NCBI RefSeq assembly: GCF_036226885.1
Contig: NZ_CP109027.1
Coordinates: 310,001-374,000, forward strand
Direction: 5' to 3'
DNA length: 64,000 nt
DNA from: Streptomyces sp. NBC_00663
Lineage (GTDB): Bacteria; Actinomycetota; Actinomycetes; Streptomycetales; Streptomycetaceae
Position numbers and translations under genes: made by a program. The notes under the pieces are model-generated. The model was not told the origin of the DNA. It did no database searches and was given only the letters and a program-made list of their open reading frames with translations. Of the stretch, positions 1 through 9,285 are shown in pieces (position 1 is the first letter of the stretch; each line of letters opens with the position of its first letter).

Positions 1-2
1 CA

Positions 3-185
3 CCGGTAGAAGTCGTCGACGTCCACCGCCGCGGCAACGACCAGTTCCTCGGCCTGCCTTTTGCCCAGCGCCTTCCCGCAACGGTCCTCAATCGCGACTG
101 TCGCCTGGTCGTATGAGCCGAGGAGCGCCTCGATGTCAACGACTTCGCTGGCAAGGGTGCGCCTGGCGCGCACCCAGGCGGCTGT
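3..185 (-). pseudogene. ISKra4-like transposase fragment, cut by window edge
   Basis: The minus strand reads without a stop through a stretch that includes GKALGKRQAEEL and AAAVDVDDFYR. This resembles the segment of actinobacterial ISKra4-family transposases that normally reads GK(R)Q.E.L..AAA.D...FY. No start is visible, and the frame runs into LacI-like remnant sequence of the opposite strand at about position 200, so this looks like a broken element rather than an intact gene. The rest may lie left of the window. The family assignment rests on memory of the motif and is moderate. Confidence 0.45.
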
Positions 186-198
186 CGAGACCACGGCC

Positions 199-380
199 AG
201 AGACATCGCCGTCATCGGATACAACGACATGTCGCCGGCCGGCGACCTGCCCCTGCCGCTGGGCTTGGTCAGATCGCCGCTTCACGAAATGGGGACCGAG
301 GCCCTGAGGCTTCCGCACGCGTGCATCGACGGAGCGGAGATGACCTCGAGAACTCTCAAGCCAGTCCGCCTGGCCGAGGA
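199..380 (+). pseudogene. LacI-family regulator C-terminal fragment
   Basis: The plus strand encodes RDIAVIGYNDM followed by LPLGLVRSPLHEMG and ALRL..IDGAEM. This is the typical effector-domain C-terminus of LacI/GalR regulators (D.AV.G.ND...A....PLT.VR.P...MG..A...L). No helix-turn-helix or N-terminal effector half is present upstream, and the frame continues into unrelated sequence past about 390. It is a remnant of about 60 codons lying between the transposase fragment and the decarboxylase gene. Confidence 0.65.
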
Positions 381-1688
381 TCACCTCCCGGTGCGGGCGA
401 GGACCTGTTCGATGGTCTCCGCAGGTCGTAGCGGCAGAAACGCGATATTCCCCTGGGGATCGATGCGCACGCCATGGACGGCGGGGTCGGGCAGGCTGTT
501 GTAGTGGAAGGGGGTGGAGGAGTAGTACGCGCCGGTGTCTAGGAGAGAGACGATGTCGCCGGGCGCGAGCAGGGGGAGCGGACGTGCCCGGGCCAGCAGG
601 TCGCCGGCGAAGCAGCAGGGGCCGGCGATGTCCTGGGGTACCGGCTCGCCCGCCTTGATGCTCCCGTCGGGGCCGTGGGCGGTGATCCGTAGAGGCCAGG
701 ACGACGGCATGAACACCGTGCGGGTCGCCACCTGGGCGCCGGCGTGGGTGATGGCGATGGGGCGTCCGCCGGAGGTCTTCGTGTATTCGACGCAGGCTGC
801 GGTGAACCCGTTCTTGGCGAGGAGGGACCTGCCGAACTCGGTGACGATCTGGTACTCGCCGCTGAACAGGGCGGGCGCACGGTCCTGAAGACACTTGACG
901 TACTCGTCGAAGCCGGGACTGGTCTCGTCGTCCAGGAAGTTGACGGGGAGTCCGCCGCCGATGTCGATGCCGGTCACCTGGCGACGGCCGAGCAGGAGGT
1001 TGACCTCGTCGGCGAAGGCCACGGCCTTGGCGACTCCCTCGGCGATCAGCTCCAGCGGGCAGCCCTGCGAGCCGACATGTGCGTGGACCCAGGTCAGCCA
1101 GGGGTGCGCGCGGTATGCGTCCAGGAGACGCCGACGGCTTCCGTCGTCTTCCAGTGCGATGCCGAACTTCGAGGTCGTCGTGGCGGTGCTCATCTCGGCT
1201 ATCTCGCCGCCTCCGACCTGGGGGTTGAGGCGTATGCCGATCCGGGAGGCGGAGGGACGGAACGCGAGGATCTCGTCGATGCGGGTGAGTTCCTGGAAGT
1301 TGTCGGCGTTCACCGCGACACCCAGCTCAAGAGCATGCGCCAGCTCGGAACGGGTCTTGGCCGGAGAGTCGAAGACGATCTGCTCCGGCGTGAATCCTGC
1401 GGCCAGGGCCTGGGCGAGTTCGCCGGCGCTGGCCACCTCGCAGCCCATGCCGAGAGTAAGCAGTTCCTCCAGGACTGGGACCAGGCAGTTCGCCTTCGCA
1501 GCGAAGGTGTGCAGAACGCTCGGTGTCTCGGGGAATGCCGCTTGTAGTGCCGCGACGCTCGTCGCGACGCCGTCGAGGTCGACGAACGCTGCCAGGACGG
1601 CGTGGTCGGGCTCGACGAGCCCCTGCCGTACGGCGGCGCGCAGGATTCGTTCGCGTCGGTCGGCCGCGGAGGAGTTCACGTCGGTCAT
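381..1688 (-). CDS. Fold-type III PLP-dependent decarboxylase (LysA/ODC-like)
   Basis: A 435-residue protein with the features of alanine-racemase-fold amino acid decarboxylases. FAAKANCLVPVL near residue 60 holds the PLP lysine, HVGSQGCPLE is the substrate-barrel motif, DIGGGLPVNF is the phosphate-binding glycine loop, EFGRSLLA corresponds to the EPGR loop, and GPCCFAGDLLA followed by DTGAYYSS corresponds to the CxSxD and GAY motifs. The ATG overlaps the stop of the upstream hydrolase gene by ATGA. It is the last gene of an operon with an amino-acid ABC importer, so the substrate is probably an imported amino acid (lysine, ornithine, arginine or a derivative). A role as the diaminopimelate decarboxylase of lysine synthesis is less likely because lysA is normally found elsewhere. 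The exact substrate cannot be read from sequence. Confidence 0.85.
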   Translation of the reverse strand: MTDVNSSAADRRERILRAAVRQGLVEPDHAVLAAFVDLDGVATSVAALQAAFPETPSVLHTFAAKANCLVPVLEELLTLGMGCEVASAGELAQALAAGFTPEQIVFDSPAKTRSELAHALELGVAVNADNFQELTRIDEILAFRPSASRIGIRLNPQVGGGEIAEMSTATTTSKFGIALEDDGSRRRLLDAYRAHPWLTWVHAHVGSQGCPLELIAEGVAKAVAFADEVNLLLGRRQVTGIDIGGGLPVNFLDDETSPGFDEYVKCLQDRAPALFSGEYQIVTEFGRSLLAKNGFTAACVEYTKTSGGRPIAITHAGAQVATRTVFMPSSWPLRITAHGPDGSIKAGEPVPQDIAGPCCFAGDLLARARPLPLLAPGDIVSLLDTGAYYSSTPFHYNSLPDPAVHGVRIDPQGNIAFLPLRPAETIEQVLARTGR

Positions 1689-2512
1689 GGGGTCCACTTC
1701 CTGGCGAGGTCGTGCCGGATCTGCTGTCGTTGGGCCGCGTACCGGGCGCAGTGGGTGACGAAGTCGTCGAAGAGCCGGTGGTGTGCCGGGCGGTCGGTCA
1801 ACTCCTCCGGGTGGTACTGGACGCCGACGATCCACCGGTCGGGGTCGGTCGCCTCGACTGCCTCCACGACGCCGTCCTCGGCCATGCCGACCACCCTCAG
1901 GGCCGGGGCTGTGTCGGCGATGGCCTGATGGTGCAGGCTGTTCACCCGAAGCCGTTGTGTGCCGGACAGTTCGGCGAGGCGGGAGCCCGGTTCGAGTCGT
2001 AGTTCGTGGGCCTCTGGATGTGACCGCAGATCCTGTAGGTGGTTCACCCGGCCCGGCTCCAGATGCTGGATCAGGCTGCCGCCGAGGGCGACGTTGAGGA
2101 TCTGGCAGCCTCGGCAGACACCGAGTACGGGCATCCCCGAGGTGGTGGCGTAGTCGATCGCGGCGATCTCGAGAGCGTCGAGGTTGTCGTCGACGACGGT
2201 CTCGGGCCGTACGTCCTCACCGAAATGCCGGGGATGCGGGTCGGGCGCGTCCACTCCGCCGGGCAGAAACAGACCGTCGACGTTTTCCATCACCTGCTGA
2301 ACCGCGGCAGCGTCGAGGCTGGGCACGAGCACTACCGGCACAGCGCCGGCATTCGTCAGTGTGTGTACACAGCTCTCGGTCAGCCTCAGCGAGGACGGAC
2401 GGAGGGGAAGATCCCTTCCGACCGTGACCGCGATCACCGGCCGTTGGACGAGGTCAAGCACGGGGTTGGGCCCTCTCGGTGTGGTACGGGGTGTGCGGGT
2501 GCGGGAGTTCAC
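1685..2512 (-). CDS. Class I glutamine amidotransferase-like gamma-glutamyl hydrolase (peptidase C26)
   Basis: A 275-residue GTG-start protein of the PuuD/gamma-glutamyl-gamma-aminobutyrate hydrolase type. GLFLPGGVD marks the oxyanion region. [18 protein letters not shown] carries the nucleophilic Cys, and VQYHPEEL carries the catalytic His-x-Glu pair. These enzymes cleave gamma-glutamyl amides of amines or amino acids. The GTG overlaps the ATPase stop (GTGA, 2509-2512) and its own stop overlaps the decarboxylase start, so all three are translationally coupled. With a decarboxylase next door, it may act on a gamma-glutamylated amine intermediate. No gamma-glutamyl ligase is present in the window, so that part is inference. 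Confidence 0.85.
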   Translation of the reverse strand: MNSRTRTPRTTPRGPNPVLDLVQRPVIAVTVGRDLPLRPSSLRLTESCVHTLTNAGAVPVVLVPSLDAAAVQQVMENVDGLFLPGGVDAPDPHPRHFGEDVRPETVVDDNLDALEIAAIDYATTSGMPVLGVCRGCQILNVALGGSLIQHLEPGRVNHLQDLRSHPEAHELRLEPGSRLAELSGTQRLRVNSLHHQAIADTAPALRVVGMAEDGVVEAVEATDPDRWIVGVQYHPEELTDRPAHHRLFDDFVTHCARYAAQRQQIRHDLARKWTP

Positions 2513-3294
2513 AGGACGCTGTCGAGGAAGGCCCTCGTCCGTTCGTGCTGCGGATCGCTGATGACACGGGACGGTGCGCCGGCTTCGACGACGACGCCGT
2601 CGTCCATGAAGACGACCTGGTCCGCGACCTCTCGGGCGAAGCCGATCTCGTGGGTCACCACGATCATCGTCATTCCGCTCCTCGCCAGGTCGCGCATCAC
2701 CTCGAGGACGTCACCGACGAGTTCGGGGTCCAGCGCGGAGGTCGGTTCGTCGAAGAGCATCAGTTTCGGTTCCATCGCGAGCGCGCGGGCGATGGCGACG
2801 CGTTGCTGCTGACCACCCGACAGATGCGCGGGATAGGCTCCCGCGTGCTCGGCGAGGCCGACCTGCCGCAGCAGTTCCATGCCGCGCGAGCGTGCGTCGG
2901 CCCGGTTGCGGTGTGCTACGCCGACCGGTGCCTCGGTGATGTTCTCCAGGGCGGTGAGGTGGGGGAACAGGTTGAACCGCTGGAAGACCATGCCGATGTT
3001 CCGGCGTTGGACGGCGATCTCCTTCGGTTTCATCTCCCTGGCACGAGAGCCGTGTTCCTGGTAGCCCATCAGTTCGCCGTCGACGTAGATGCGTCCGCCG
3101 TCGAGCTTTTCGAGGTGGTTGATGCAGCGCAGGAAGGTCGACTTGCCCGAGCCCGAGGGTCCGAGCAGGCACATGACCTCCCCGCGCATGACCTCGAGGT
3201 CGATGCCCTTGAGGACCTGGAGTGCACCGAACTGCTTGCGCACGCCTCGTGCTTCCACCAGCGGCCGTCGGCTGTCGCGGCTCTCGAGGGTCAT
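2509..3294 (-). CDS. Amino-acid ABC transporter ATP-binding protein (GlnQ/HisP type)
   Basis: A 261-residue ATPase of the polar amino acid uptake family. Walker A is GPSGSGKST, the Q-loop lies in [12 protein letters not shown], the signature is LSGGQQQR, Walker B is [14 protein letters not shown] and the switch His is in VVTHEIGFA. It energises the importer made with the permease and lipoprotein encoded just upstream. ATG overlaps the permease stop by four bases (3291-3294) and its stop overlaps the GTG of the C26 hydrolase gene. Family members are about 240-260 residues, so it is full length. Confidence 0.95.
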   Translation of the reverse strand: MTLESRDSRRPLVEARGVRKQFGALQVLKGIDLEVMRGEVMCLLGPSGSGKSTFLRCINHLEKLDGGRIYVDGELMGYQEHGSRAREMKPKEIAVQRRNIGMVFQRFNLFPHLTALENITEAPVGVAHRNRADARSRGMELLRQVGLAEHAGAYPAHLSGGQQQRVAIARALAMEPKLMLFDEPTSALDPELVGDVLEVMRDLARSGMTMIVVTHEIGFAREVADQVVFMDDGVVVEAGAPSRVISDPQHERTRAFLDSVL

Positions 3295-4289
3295 GAGCCT
3301 GTCTCCGTCCTGGTGGTGCGGGGGTCGGTGTGGGCGACCTGCGCGAGCCGGGTCCGGAGTCGGCCGACCGCCTCGCGGGCCTGTTGCCACGGTGTCATCG
3401 GCAGGTTGCGGTGGGAGCCGCGGCCGTACCGGCGTTCGAGGTAGTACTGCGGTATGGAGAGAACCGAGGTGAGAACCAGGTACCAGGCGCTGGCGACGAT
3501 CAGCAGCTCCACCTGGCTCAGGTTCTGCGCCGAGATCCAGCTGGCCCGTGTGTAGAGCTCCGGCACCGCGATCAGCTGTAGCAGGGCGGTGTTCTTGAGC
3601 ATCGAGATCGTCTCGTTGCCCATGGGCGGGATGATCACCCGCATGGCCTGGGGTACGACGATGCGCCGCAGGGTGTAGGCGGGTGACATGCCCAGCGAGT
3701 GGGCTGCTTCGACCTGGCCGTGATCGACGGAGAGCAGGCCCGCGCGGACGATCTCGGACGCGTAGGCGGCCTCGTTCATGCCCAGGGCCAGCAGGCCGGC
3801 GACGAAGGGCGTCACGATCACGTTGGTGTCCGCGGAGAAGAACTGGATCGAGGTGAAGGGGATGCCGAGGCTGATCTTCTCGTACAGCAGGCCGAGGTAT
3901 CCCCAGAACACGATCTGCACCAGTAGTGGCGTGCCTCTGAAGAACCAGGTGTACGCCCAGGACACCACCCGCAGCACAGGGTTCGCTGACAGCCGCATCA
4001 CCGCCAGCGTGATGGCGAGAGCCGTGGCCAGCAGCATCGAACAGGCGGTCAACGCCACGGTGAGCAGGACGCCCTGGACGATCCGCCCGTCGAAGAGGAA
4101 GTCGGCGATCGTGGCGTGATCGATGTTGTGGTTGCCCCAGAGCGAGAGCACCCAGCCCGCGCACAGCAGGCCGAGGGTCGCGGCGGCGATCCACCGTCCA
4201 GGGTGGCGGCGAGGTGCGGCGGCCACGTCGTGCTGCCTGGCGACGCCGGTGGCCGCGGGGTCGGTCCTGTCGGAAAGGGCGGCCGTCAT
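3291..4289 (-). CDS. Amino-acid ABC transporter permease (HisM/GlnP type)
   Basis: A 332-residue membrane protein. An N-terminal segment [19 protein letters not shown] is followed by the usual permease core with the EAA-type loop [20 protein letters not shown] and the family-typical [16 protein letters not shown]. The N-terminus is about 60 residues longer than a minimal HisM-type subunit and includes an extra membrane segment and periplasmic loop. Only one permease gene is present, so the transporter probably contains a homodimer of it. ATG overlaps the stop of the binding-protein gene (4286-4289). Confidence 0.93.
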   Translation of the reverse strand: MTAALSDRTDPAATGVARQHDVAAAPRRHPGRWIAAATLGLLCAGWVLSLWGNHNIDHATIADFLFDGRIVQGVLLTVALTACSMLLATALAITLAVMRLSANPVLRVVSWAYTWFFRGTPLLVQIVFWGYLGLLYEKISLGIPFTSIQFFSADTNVIVTPFVAGLLALGMNEAAYASEIVRAGLLSVDHGQVEAAHSLGMSPAYTLRRIVVPQAMRVIIPPMGNETISMLKNTALLQLIAVPELYTRASWISAQNLSQVELLIVASAWYLVLTSVLSIPQYYLERRYGRGSHRNLPMTPWQQAREAVGRLRTRLAQVAHTDPRTTRTETGS

Positions 4290-5191
4290 CCGGCGTTCAC
4301 CTGCGCGGAGGCGACGCCGTAGGACGTCAGGCCGTACTTCTTGAGGATCTGCTGGTAGGTGCCGTCCTTGACGAGCGAGTCAAGTGCCCCCTGGAGCGCG
4401 AGGACGAGGTCGTGGTTCTTGCGGAGCACTCCGATGCCCGTGTAGACGGGTGCGTATCCCGTGGGGTGCGCGGGGTCGCGTACGACCTCGAACTCCTTGC
4501 CGTTGCCCGCCGTCCGGGCGTTGTACTCGGCGACGGCGGCGTCCAGGACATCGGCGGTGGCCTTCCCGGCGCGGACGGCGATCAGGGCGTCGCCCTCGCT
4601 GGGCAGTTCGACCACCGTGACTGGCTTCTTCCCGGCGGCCTTGCAGGTCGGTGCCTGGGCCCGCATAAGATCGGCCTGCGTGGTGGCCTTGGCGACCGCC
4701 ACGGACTTGCCGCACAGGTCGAGCACGCTGTCGATCTTCTCCGGGTTGCCCTTCTTCACAAGAATGTCCATGCCGGCGTGGAAGTAGTCGACGAAGTAGA
4801 GACTCTTCTGCCGTTCCGGCGTGTCGTTCATCCCGTACATGATGATGTCGTGCTTGCCGGACTGGAGTGACGGGATGATGCTGTCGAACGCCTGATTGGT
4901 GAAGGTGAACGACACGCCCAGCTTCGCGCCGAGCGCCTGCCCCAGGTCGTAGTCGAACCCGGTGAACTTCTGCTGGGAATCCAGCATTTCCATCGGCGCG
5001 TAGACACCGCTGGCCACGTTGACTCCGCTCTTGAAGCGCGCGGGCAGCAGCTGTGCCGCCTTGGCGTCGCGTGCGACCTTCGCCGTGGGCCGGGTCTGGT
5101 CGGTGGCGGTGTCCGATGTGCCGCTACAGGCGGTGAGAAGCATCCCCGCGGTGGCTGCCGCGATCGCTGCTGCAAGGCGAATTCTGACCAT
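4286..5191 (-). CDS. Amino-acid ABC transporter substrate-binding lipoprotein
   Basis: A 301-residue family-3 solute-binding protein. The signal peptide ends in the lipobox LTAC, which gives a lipid-anchored extracellular protein. [15 protein letters not shown] and [14 protein letters not shown] are the characteristic ligand-pocket motifs of polar amino acid binding proteins. The ATG at 5191 was chosen because a GGAG sequence precedes it and the signal peptide follows directly. An upstream in-frame ATG would add 15 residues before the signal. It is the first gene of the five-gene minus-strand operon that runs to 381 and is divergent from the PucR regulator. Confidence 0.92.
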   Translation of the reverse strand: MVRIRLAAAIAAATAGMLLTACSGTSDTATDQTRPTAKVARDAKAAQLLPARFKSGVNVASGVYAPMEMLDSQQKFTGFDYDLGQALGAKLGVSFTFTNQAFDSIIPSLQSGKHDIIMYGMNDTPERQKSLYFVDYFHAGMDILVKKGNPEKIDSVLDLCGKSVAVAKATTQADLMRAQAPTCKAAGKKPVTVVELPSEGDALIAVRAGKATADVLDAAVAEYNARTAGNGKEFEVVRDPAHPTGYAPVYTGIGVLRKNHDLVLALQGALDSLVKDGTYQQILKKYGLTSYGVASAQVNAG

Positions 5192-5373
5192 CTCGGTCTC
5201 CGTTCGGATGGGGCGGGACATGAGGTGACCCGGCACGGGACGCGCAGGGCAGCCGCATGCGTCGGCCAGGAGGAGCTGGGGACGGAGGCCGGGTGTCGGA
5301 TCCCGGTCCGTTGCCGGAATTCTTCAGTTCGCGCACACTGGCCGTCATGGTCCGATTGACCTAGGATTTGGCC
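5192..5373. promoter_or_regulatory. Divergent promoter region between amino-acid operon and pucR-type gene
   Basis: This region must hold the promoters of both transcription units. For the plus-strand regulator there is a TAGGAT -10-like hexamer at 5362-5367, only seven bases before its ATG, which fits a leaderless mRNA. No good -35 is evident. A 7-bp inverted repeat, GTCCGAT at 5350-5356 and ATCGGAC at 5387-5393, flanks this -10/start region and is a candidate binding site, possibly for autoregulation. Confidence 0.4.
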
Positions 5374-6975
5374 ATGTCATCGTCGGATCGGACAAACTCC
5401 GCGGCGGTCACCATCGGTCACCTGGTCGGGACCGTCGGAGCACCGGTCCTCATGGCACTCACCGCGCCACGCGACCTGGACCGGCCCGTGCGGGGCACCG
5501 CCCTGCACGACCCCGCCGATCCCCTGCCCAAGGGAGTCGACCAGCTTCTGCTGGTCCCAGGACTCCAAGCCGATGAGCCCGCGGCGACGGACCTCGTACA
5601 GGAGGCGGCCGGCCGCGGATACTGCGGCATGGTGTTCAAGGTCCGGGGAAGGAACGCCACCGAGCTCGTCGACGCCGCGTCGCGCGGCGACTTCACCCTC
5701 CTCGCGGCGGCGGACGAGATTTCCTGGCGCCACCTCGACGCCCTGCTCCTTTCGGTGCTGGGCTCGCAAGGCGTCGGCGGCGAACCGACGGCCACCACCG
5801 AGGAGGGGCTGTTCACCCTGGCGAACGCCGCCAGCGCCGTCATCGGCGGATCAGTGGCGATCGAGGATCTGGACCGCCGGGTCATGGCCTACTCATCATC
5901 GCCCGACCAGCGCATCGACTCCTTGCGCCGCGAGGGGATTCTGAGCCGCAGGGTCCCGGAGATCGATCACAACCTCGAGCGCTACCGGATCGTGCTCGAC
6001 TCCGGAGGGGTGGTCCGCTTCCCCGAAGCGCTCGGTGCCCTGCCGCGAGCGGCCGTCGCCATCAAGGCGGGCACGCAACCCCTGGGCACGGTCTGGGCGA
6101 TCGAGAGCCCCCACGGCATCAGCGCCGACGGGGAGCGCGCACTCGTCGACTGCGCACGTCTGGCCGCCCTGCACATTCTGCGAAACCGCAACGCGAACGA
6201 ACTGGAACTCCAGAAGCGTGAGAGTGCGCTGTTGGGCGCGCTGGAGGGGCTGTGGGCCACGCACGAGACGAACTTCCGGCTGTCCATCCCCCCGGGTGCC
6301 GAGCTCGGCCTTCTCGCTTTCGCCGCCTCCACCGACGCGGCGGGGCTCCTCGCGCTGACCGCCCGCCTCGGCCATGTGCTGTCACGCCACGTAGTGCCGT
6401 TCCGTCCCGACGCGAGCATCGCCACCACCTCACGAGCGATCTACGTCCTGCTGCCCAGTGGCGGGGCGCCCGCCGCGATGCGGCTCGCCCACAGCGCGCT
6501 CGCCGCGATCCGTGACTCCTTCGGCGACTTCGTACGGGCGGCCGTCGCCCCCACCGAGACTGATCCGGCGGCGCTTCCCTCGATGCGCCGGGAAGTGGAC
6601 GACATCCTGCGGGTGACCACCGCCCACCCGGACGCGCCCTCCGCGGCGACCCTGACCGACGTGCGCGCCCGGCTTCTGCTCACCCGCGTGGGCGACCAGC
6701 TCACCGGCGAGCCGCGCCTGCGCCATCCAGGGATCGCCGCCCTGGCCGCCCACGACACCGAACACGGCACGGACTTCGCCGCCTCCTTGCTCGCCTGGCT
6801 GGAGGCAGTGGGCAATGTGGCGGAGGCGGCCGCGCGACTGGGCGTCCACACCAACACCCTGCGATACCGCCTCCGCCGCATCACCGAACTCTTCGGCCTC
6901 TCGCTCGAAGAGCCCGACGACCGACTCTCCGTCTGGCTGCAACTACGCCTGCTCGACGGCGGCGGCCACGCGTAG
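5374..6975 (+). CDS. PucR/CdaR-family transcriptional regulator
   Basis: A 533-residue regulator with an N-terminal PucR-type sensing region (about 1-150) and a central GGDEF-like/GAF-like region. The C-terminus is a PucR-type helix-turn-helix: VAEAAARLGVHTNTLRYRLR followed by ITELFGL. The first plausible start is ATG at 5374; a TTG two codons earlier lies within the -10-like sequence. It is divergent from the amino-acid importer/decarboxylase operon and is the obvious candidate for its control, probably sensing a nitrogen compound. PucR proteins commonly activate nitrogen-source catabolism. The ligand is unknown. Confidence 0.88.
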   Translation: MSSSDRTNSAAVTIGHLVGTVGAPVLMALTAPRDLDRPVRGTALHDPADPLPKGVDQLLLVPGLQADEPAATDLVQEAAGRGYCGMVFKVRGRNATELVDAASRGDFTLLAAADEISWRHLDALLLSVLGSQGVGGEPTATTEEGLFTLANAASAVIGGSVAIEDLDRRVMAYSSSPDQRIDSLRREGILSRRVPEIDHNLERYRIVLDSGGVVRFPEALGALPRAAVAIKAGTQPLGTVWAIESPHGISADGERALVDCARLAALHILRNRNANELELQKRESALLGALEGLWATHETNFRLSIPPGAELGLLAFAASTDAAGLLALTARLGHVLSRHVVPFRPDASIATTSRAIYVLLPSGGAPAAMRLAHSALAAIRDSFGDFVRAAVAPTETDPAALPSMRREVDDILRVTTAHPDAPSAATLTDVRARLLLTRVGDQLTGEPRLRHPGIAALAAHDTEHGTDFAASLLAWLEAVGNVAEAAARLGVHTNTLRYRLRRITELFGLSLEEPDDRLSVWLQLRLLDGGGHA

Positions 6976-6992
6976 CCCCGCCGCCGATCACG

Positions 6993-7009
6993 GTGACCGG
7001 CACGGTCAC
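6993..7009 (+). terminator. Short hairpin after the PucR gene
   Basis: GTGACCG and CGGTCAC form a perfect 7-bp stem with a three-base loop, 18 bp after the stop codon. There is no U-tract, as is usual in Streptomyces, so a terminator role is only plausible. Confidence 0.35.
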
Positions 7010-7575
7010 ATCGGCTACGCGTTCCCGGTGGTCCACACCGCTCCAGCGAGGGGACTCGGAGTCGTGGGCGAGGATGTCCTGGATGACGTCGTCGCGCTTG
7101 CCGGTGGCCGCCAGGTCCGACCGGCAGGGCGCTCATGGCCCGGCGGTTCGCCGGGGTTCCGGCCGGCGCGCGCACGAACACCCCGGCACCGTGTCCGGCC
7201 AGTGGGGGAAGCTTAGGGAGCCGTGGGCCAGGTCAGTGGGTTCGGATGGGCAGGCTGATGGTGGAAGGGTGCTGGGGGTCGTGGAATACCTGCTGGTCCG
7301 CGGCATTCAGCCGGCTGGCGGTCGAGCGGGGTTCGCCGGTGCCGGGATTGTCCTGGATGAGGTCGTAGCCCCGGCCGGCCTGTGCGAGGGCAGCCAGATC
7401 ATCGCCACTGCGGCAGCTCGAGAAGACGCGCTGAGCAGTACGTTCCGGGCGATCACGTTGCCGAAGGGTGCGGGGCCCGGCGGCCGACGGCGTCGGCACC
7501 TTCGGCCGGCCCGAACCGGGACCTCGTGGGCGGTGCCGCCGCGTCGCCGCCCTCCCCGGCGGGACGGTCGTGTCG
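7010..7575. other. Gene-poor stretch with a possible decayed minus-strand coding remnant
   Basis: No convincing intact gene is present. On the minus strand from about 7420 to 7240 there is a coding-like run containing GRGYDLIQDNPGTGEP, LNAADQQVFHDPQHPS and ISLPIRTH, ending in a stop at 7233. It has no start or recognisable upstream part in the same frame. It could be the 3' end of a lost gene. I do not recognise the family. Confidence 0.3.
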
Positions 7576-8634
7576 CTAGCGCGCCGCCTCGGCCTCGATG
7601 TCGCGGACCAGTTGGATGGCCCGGCCCAGCGTGGCGACTCGGGCATCGAGGGTCTCTCCGGCGGGATAGAAGCGAACGGTGTCGACTCCGGCTTCGCGCC
7701 ACACGCGCAACCGCTCGCGCACCATGTCCTCGGTTCCGATCAGCGTGGTCGCCAGCACCATCTCGTCGGTGACCAGACCTGCCGCGCCGTCCCGGTCCCC
7801 GGCCTGCCAACGTGTCCGGACCTCGGCCGCCACTTCGGCCCAACCCTGGCGGCTGTAGGCGCTGTTGTAGTAGTTCGTGGTCGCGGAGCCCATGCCGCCG
7901 AGGCTGAAGGCCAGCTCCTTCTTGCGTCCGGCCACCGTCACGCGCAGCTCGTCCTCGTCGTCGACGAAGGCGACCTCGGCGCCCTGGCAGACGTCGAGGT
8001 CCGCACGCTTGCGACCGGCCGCGGCGAGCCCCGCGTCCAGGTGATCGAAGTACGCCTCCTTGGCGCCCTCGGGCACGAAGCTGGTGCCCAGCCAGCCGTC
8101 GGCGATCTCCCCGGTCAGCTGGAGCATCTTCGGCGAGAGGGTCGCCAGGTAGACGGGGATGTCGTGCTCGGCACGCATCGACAGGCGCATCGGCTTCGCC
8201 TCCCCGGGCAGCGGGATCTGGAACTCCCGTCCCAGGTGGGAGACCTTCTCCCCCGAGGCGGCCTGTCGCACGATCTCGACGGTCTCGCGCATCCGGGACA
8301 ACGGCCGGGCGAACGGTACGCCGTGCAGTCCTTCGATCACCTGCGGCCCGGAGGGGCCGAGCCCGAGGAGGAAACGCCCCTGGGAGATCTGCGACAGCGT
8401 GATCGCCGCGCGGGCGATGGCCATGGGTGTGCGGGTGCCGAGCTGGATGATTCCGGAGCCGAGCAGCATGCGCTCGGTCTTCGCGGCGAGGTAGCCCAGC
8501 GGTGACGGCGCCTCGGAGCCCCATGCCTCCGCGACCCAGCAGATGTCCAGACCGAGTTTCTCCGCCTCGGTGACGTAGTCGACGATCTCTCGCCAGTCGC
8601 CGCCAGAGGCTTCGATCGTGGTGGACGTACGCAT
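7576..8634 (-). CDS. LLM-class F420-dependent oxidoreductase
   Basis: A 352-residue luciferase-like TIM-barrel protein. The N-terminus has the family patterns AEKLGLDICWVAEAWGSE and SPLGYLAAKTERMLLGSGI, followed by RAAITLSQISQGRFLLGLG, which identify the F420-dependent branch (compare methylene-H4MPT reductase/Fgd-like proteins). GEIADGWLGTSFVPEG is the usual late barrel strand. It starts with ATG in a TGATG overlap with the stop of the SRPBCC gene upstream, so the two are co-translated. The substrate is unknown. Such pairs often act in fatty-acid or steroid-like catabolism, but this is inference. Confidence 0.9.
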   Translation of the reverse strand: MRTSTTIEASGGDWREIVDYVTEAEKLGLDICWVAEAWGSEAPSPLGYLAAKTERMLLGSGIIQLGTRTPMAIARAAITLSQISQGRFLLGLGPSGPQVIEGLHGVPFARPLSRMRETVEIVRQAASGEKVSHLGREFQIPLPGEAKPMRLSMRAEHDIPVYLATLSPKMLQLTGEIADGWLGTSFVPEGAKEAYFDHLDAGLAAAGRKRADLDVCQGAEVAFVDDEDELRVTVAGRKKELAFSLGGMGSATTNYYNSAYSRQGWAEVAAEVRTRWQAGDRDGAAGLVTDEMVLATTLIGTEDMVRERLRVWREAGVDTVRFYPAGETLDARVATLGRAIQLVRDIEAEAAR

Positions 8635-9167
8635 CAGGGGCTCGCCTTTCCCGACGTCTGAGTGCTCTCGGCCAGTTTCTTGATCGCTTCGATGGTGGCG
8701 GCCATGCCGGCCTCGAACTCCCGCATCCGCACGAAGACGATCTTCTGTTCCTTGTCCGGCATGCGGTCAATGGCGAAGGAGAGGCCCGAGCGGGCCGGCC
8801 CCATCTGCATCCATTCGCCGAGCAGCGTGCCGCCGTCCTTCGGCTCCAGGGTGAACCGCCAGATGGCCGTGGGGTGTTGAGGGTCCTCGACCGCCCAGGC
8901 CAGCACTCTCGGCGGGTCGTACTCGACGATGTGCGAGGTGGTGGCCCACTCGCCCAACGCTTCGTGCTTGCTGCGGCCGATGAACCGGGCGCCGAGAGCG
9001 GGGCCGCTGCGGCCGTCCAGCCATTCCACCGATTGCAGTTCGGCGCTCAACCGCGGCATCAGCTCGATGTCGGCCACCAGCGTCCACACCCGGGCCGGCG
9101 GGGCGGCAATCCAGGTGCTGACCTCGGCCGTCGGCTTGTCCGCATAGCGCGCACCCGTCCACTCCAT
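8634..9167 (-). CDS. SRPBCC (START-like) family protein
   Basis: A 177-residue protein of the polyketide-cyclase/START fold. It opens with EVSTWIAAPPARVWTLVADI, the typical first strand and helix, continues with LGARFIGRSKHEALGEWATT and WRFTLEPKDGGTLLGEWMQ, and ends in a long C-terminal helix. ATG at 9167 is preceded by a purine-rich AGGCGGCAGGG. An in-frame ATG at 9248 would add 27 unlike residues. It probably binds a hydrophobic small molecule and is coupled to the F420-type oxidoreductase. An HxlR regulator follows on the same strand upstream. Confidence 0.85.
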   Translation of the reverse strand: MEWTGARYADKPTAEVSTWIAAPPARVWTLVADIELMPRLSAELQSVEWLDGRSGPALGARFIGRSKHEALGEWATTSHIVEYDPPRVLAWAVEDPQHPTAIWRFTLEPKDGGTLLGEWMQMGPARSGLSFAIDRMPDKEQKIVFVRMREFEAGMAATIEAIKKLAESTQTSGKASP

Positions 9168-9249
9168 ACCCTGCCGCCTCTCCCGCCGGTAGCGACCCCC
9201 ACTCACGCTCAAGGGTTCTGACCAGTAAAGTTGCGTAGATAGACTCACT

Positions 9250-9255
9250 TGTCAA
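9250..9255 (-). promoter_or_regulatory. Candidate -35 element (TTGACA) for the SRPBCC/oxidoreductase operon
   Basis: On the minus strand a consensus TTGACA lies 83 bp before the SRPBCC start codon. About 17-18 bases further downstream is an ACTTTA-like -10. It sits between the stop of the HxlR gene and the SRPBCC gene, so the two-gene operon can be transcribed separately from the regulator. Confidence 0.45.
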
Positions 9256-9285
9256 GGACAGCCGGGGTCACCCCGGACCGTCGGG

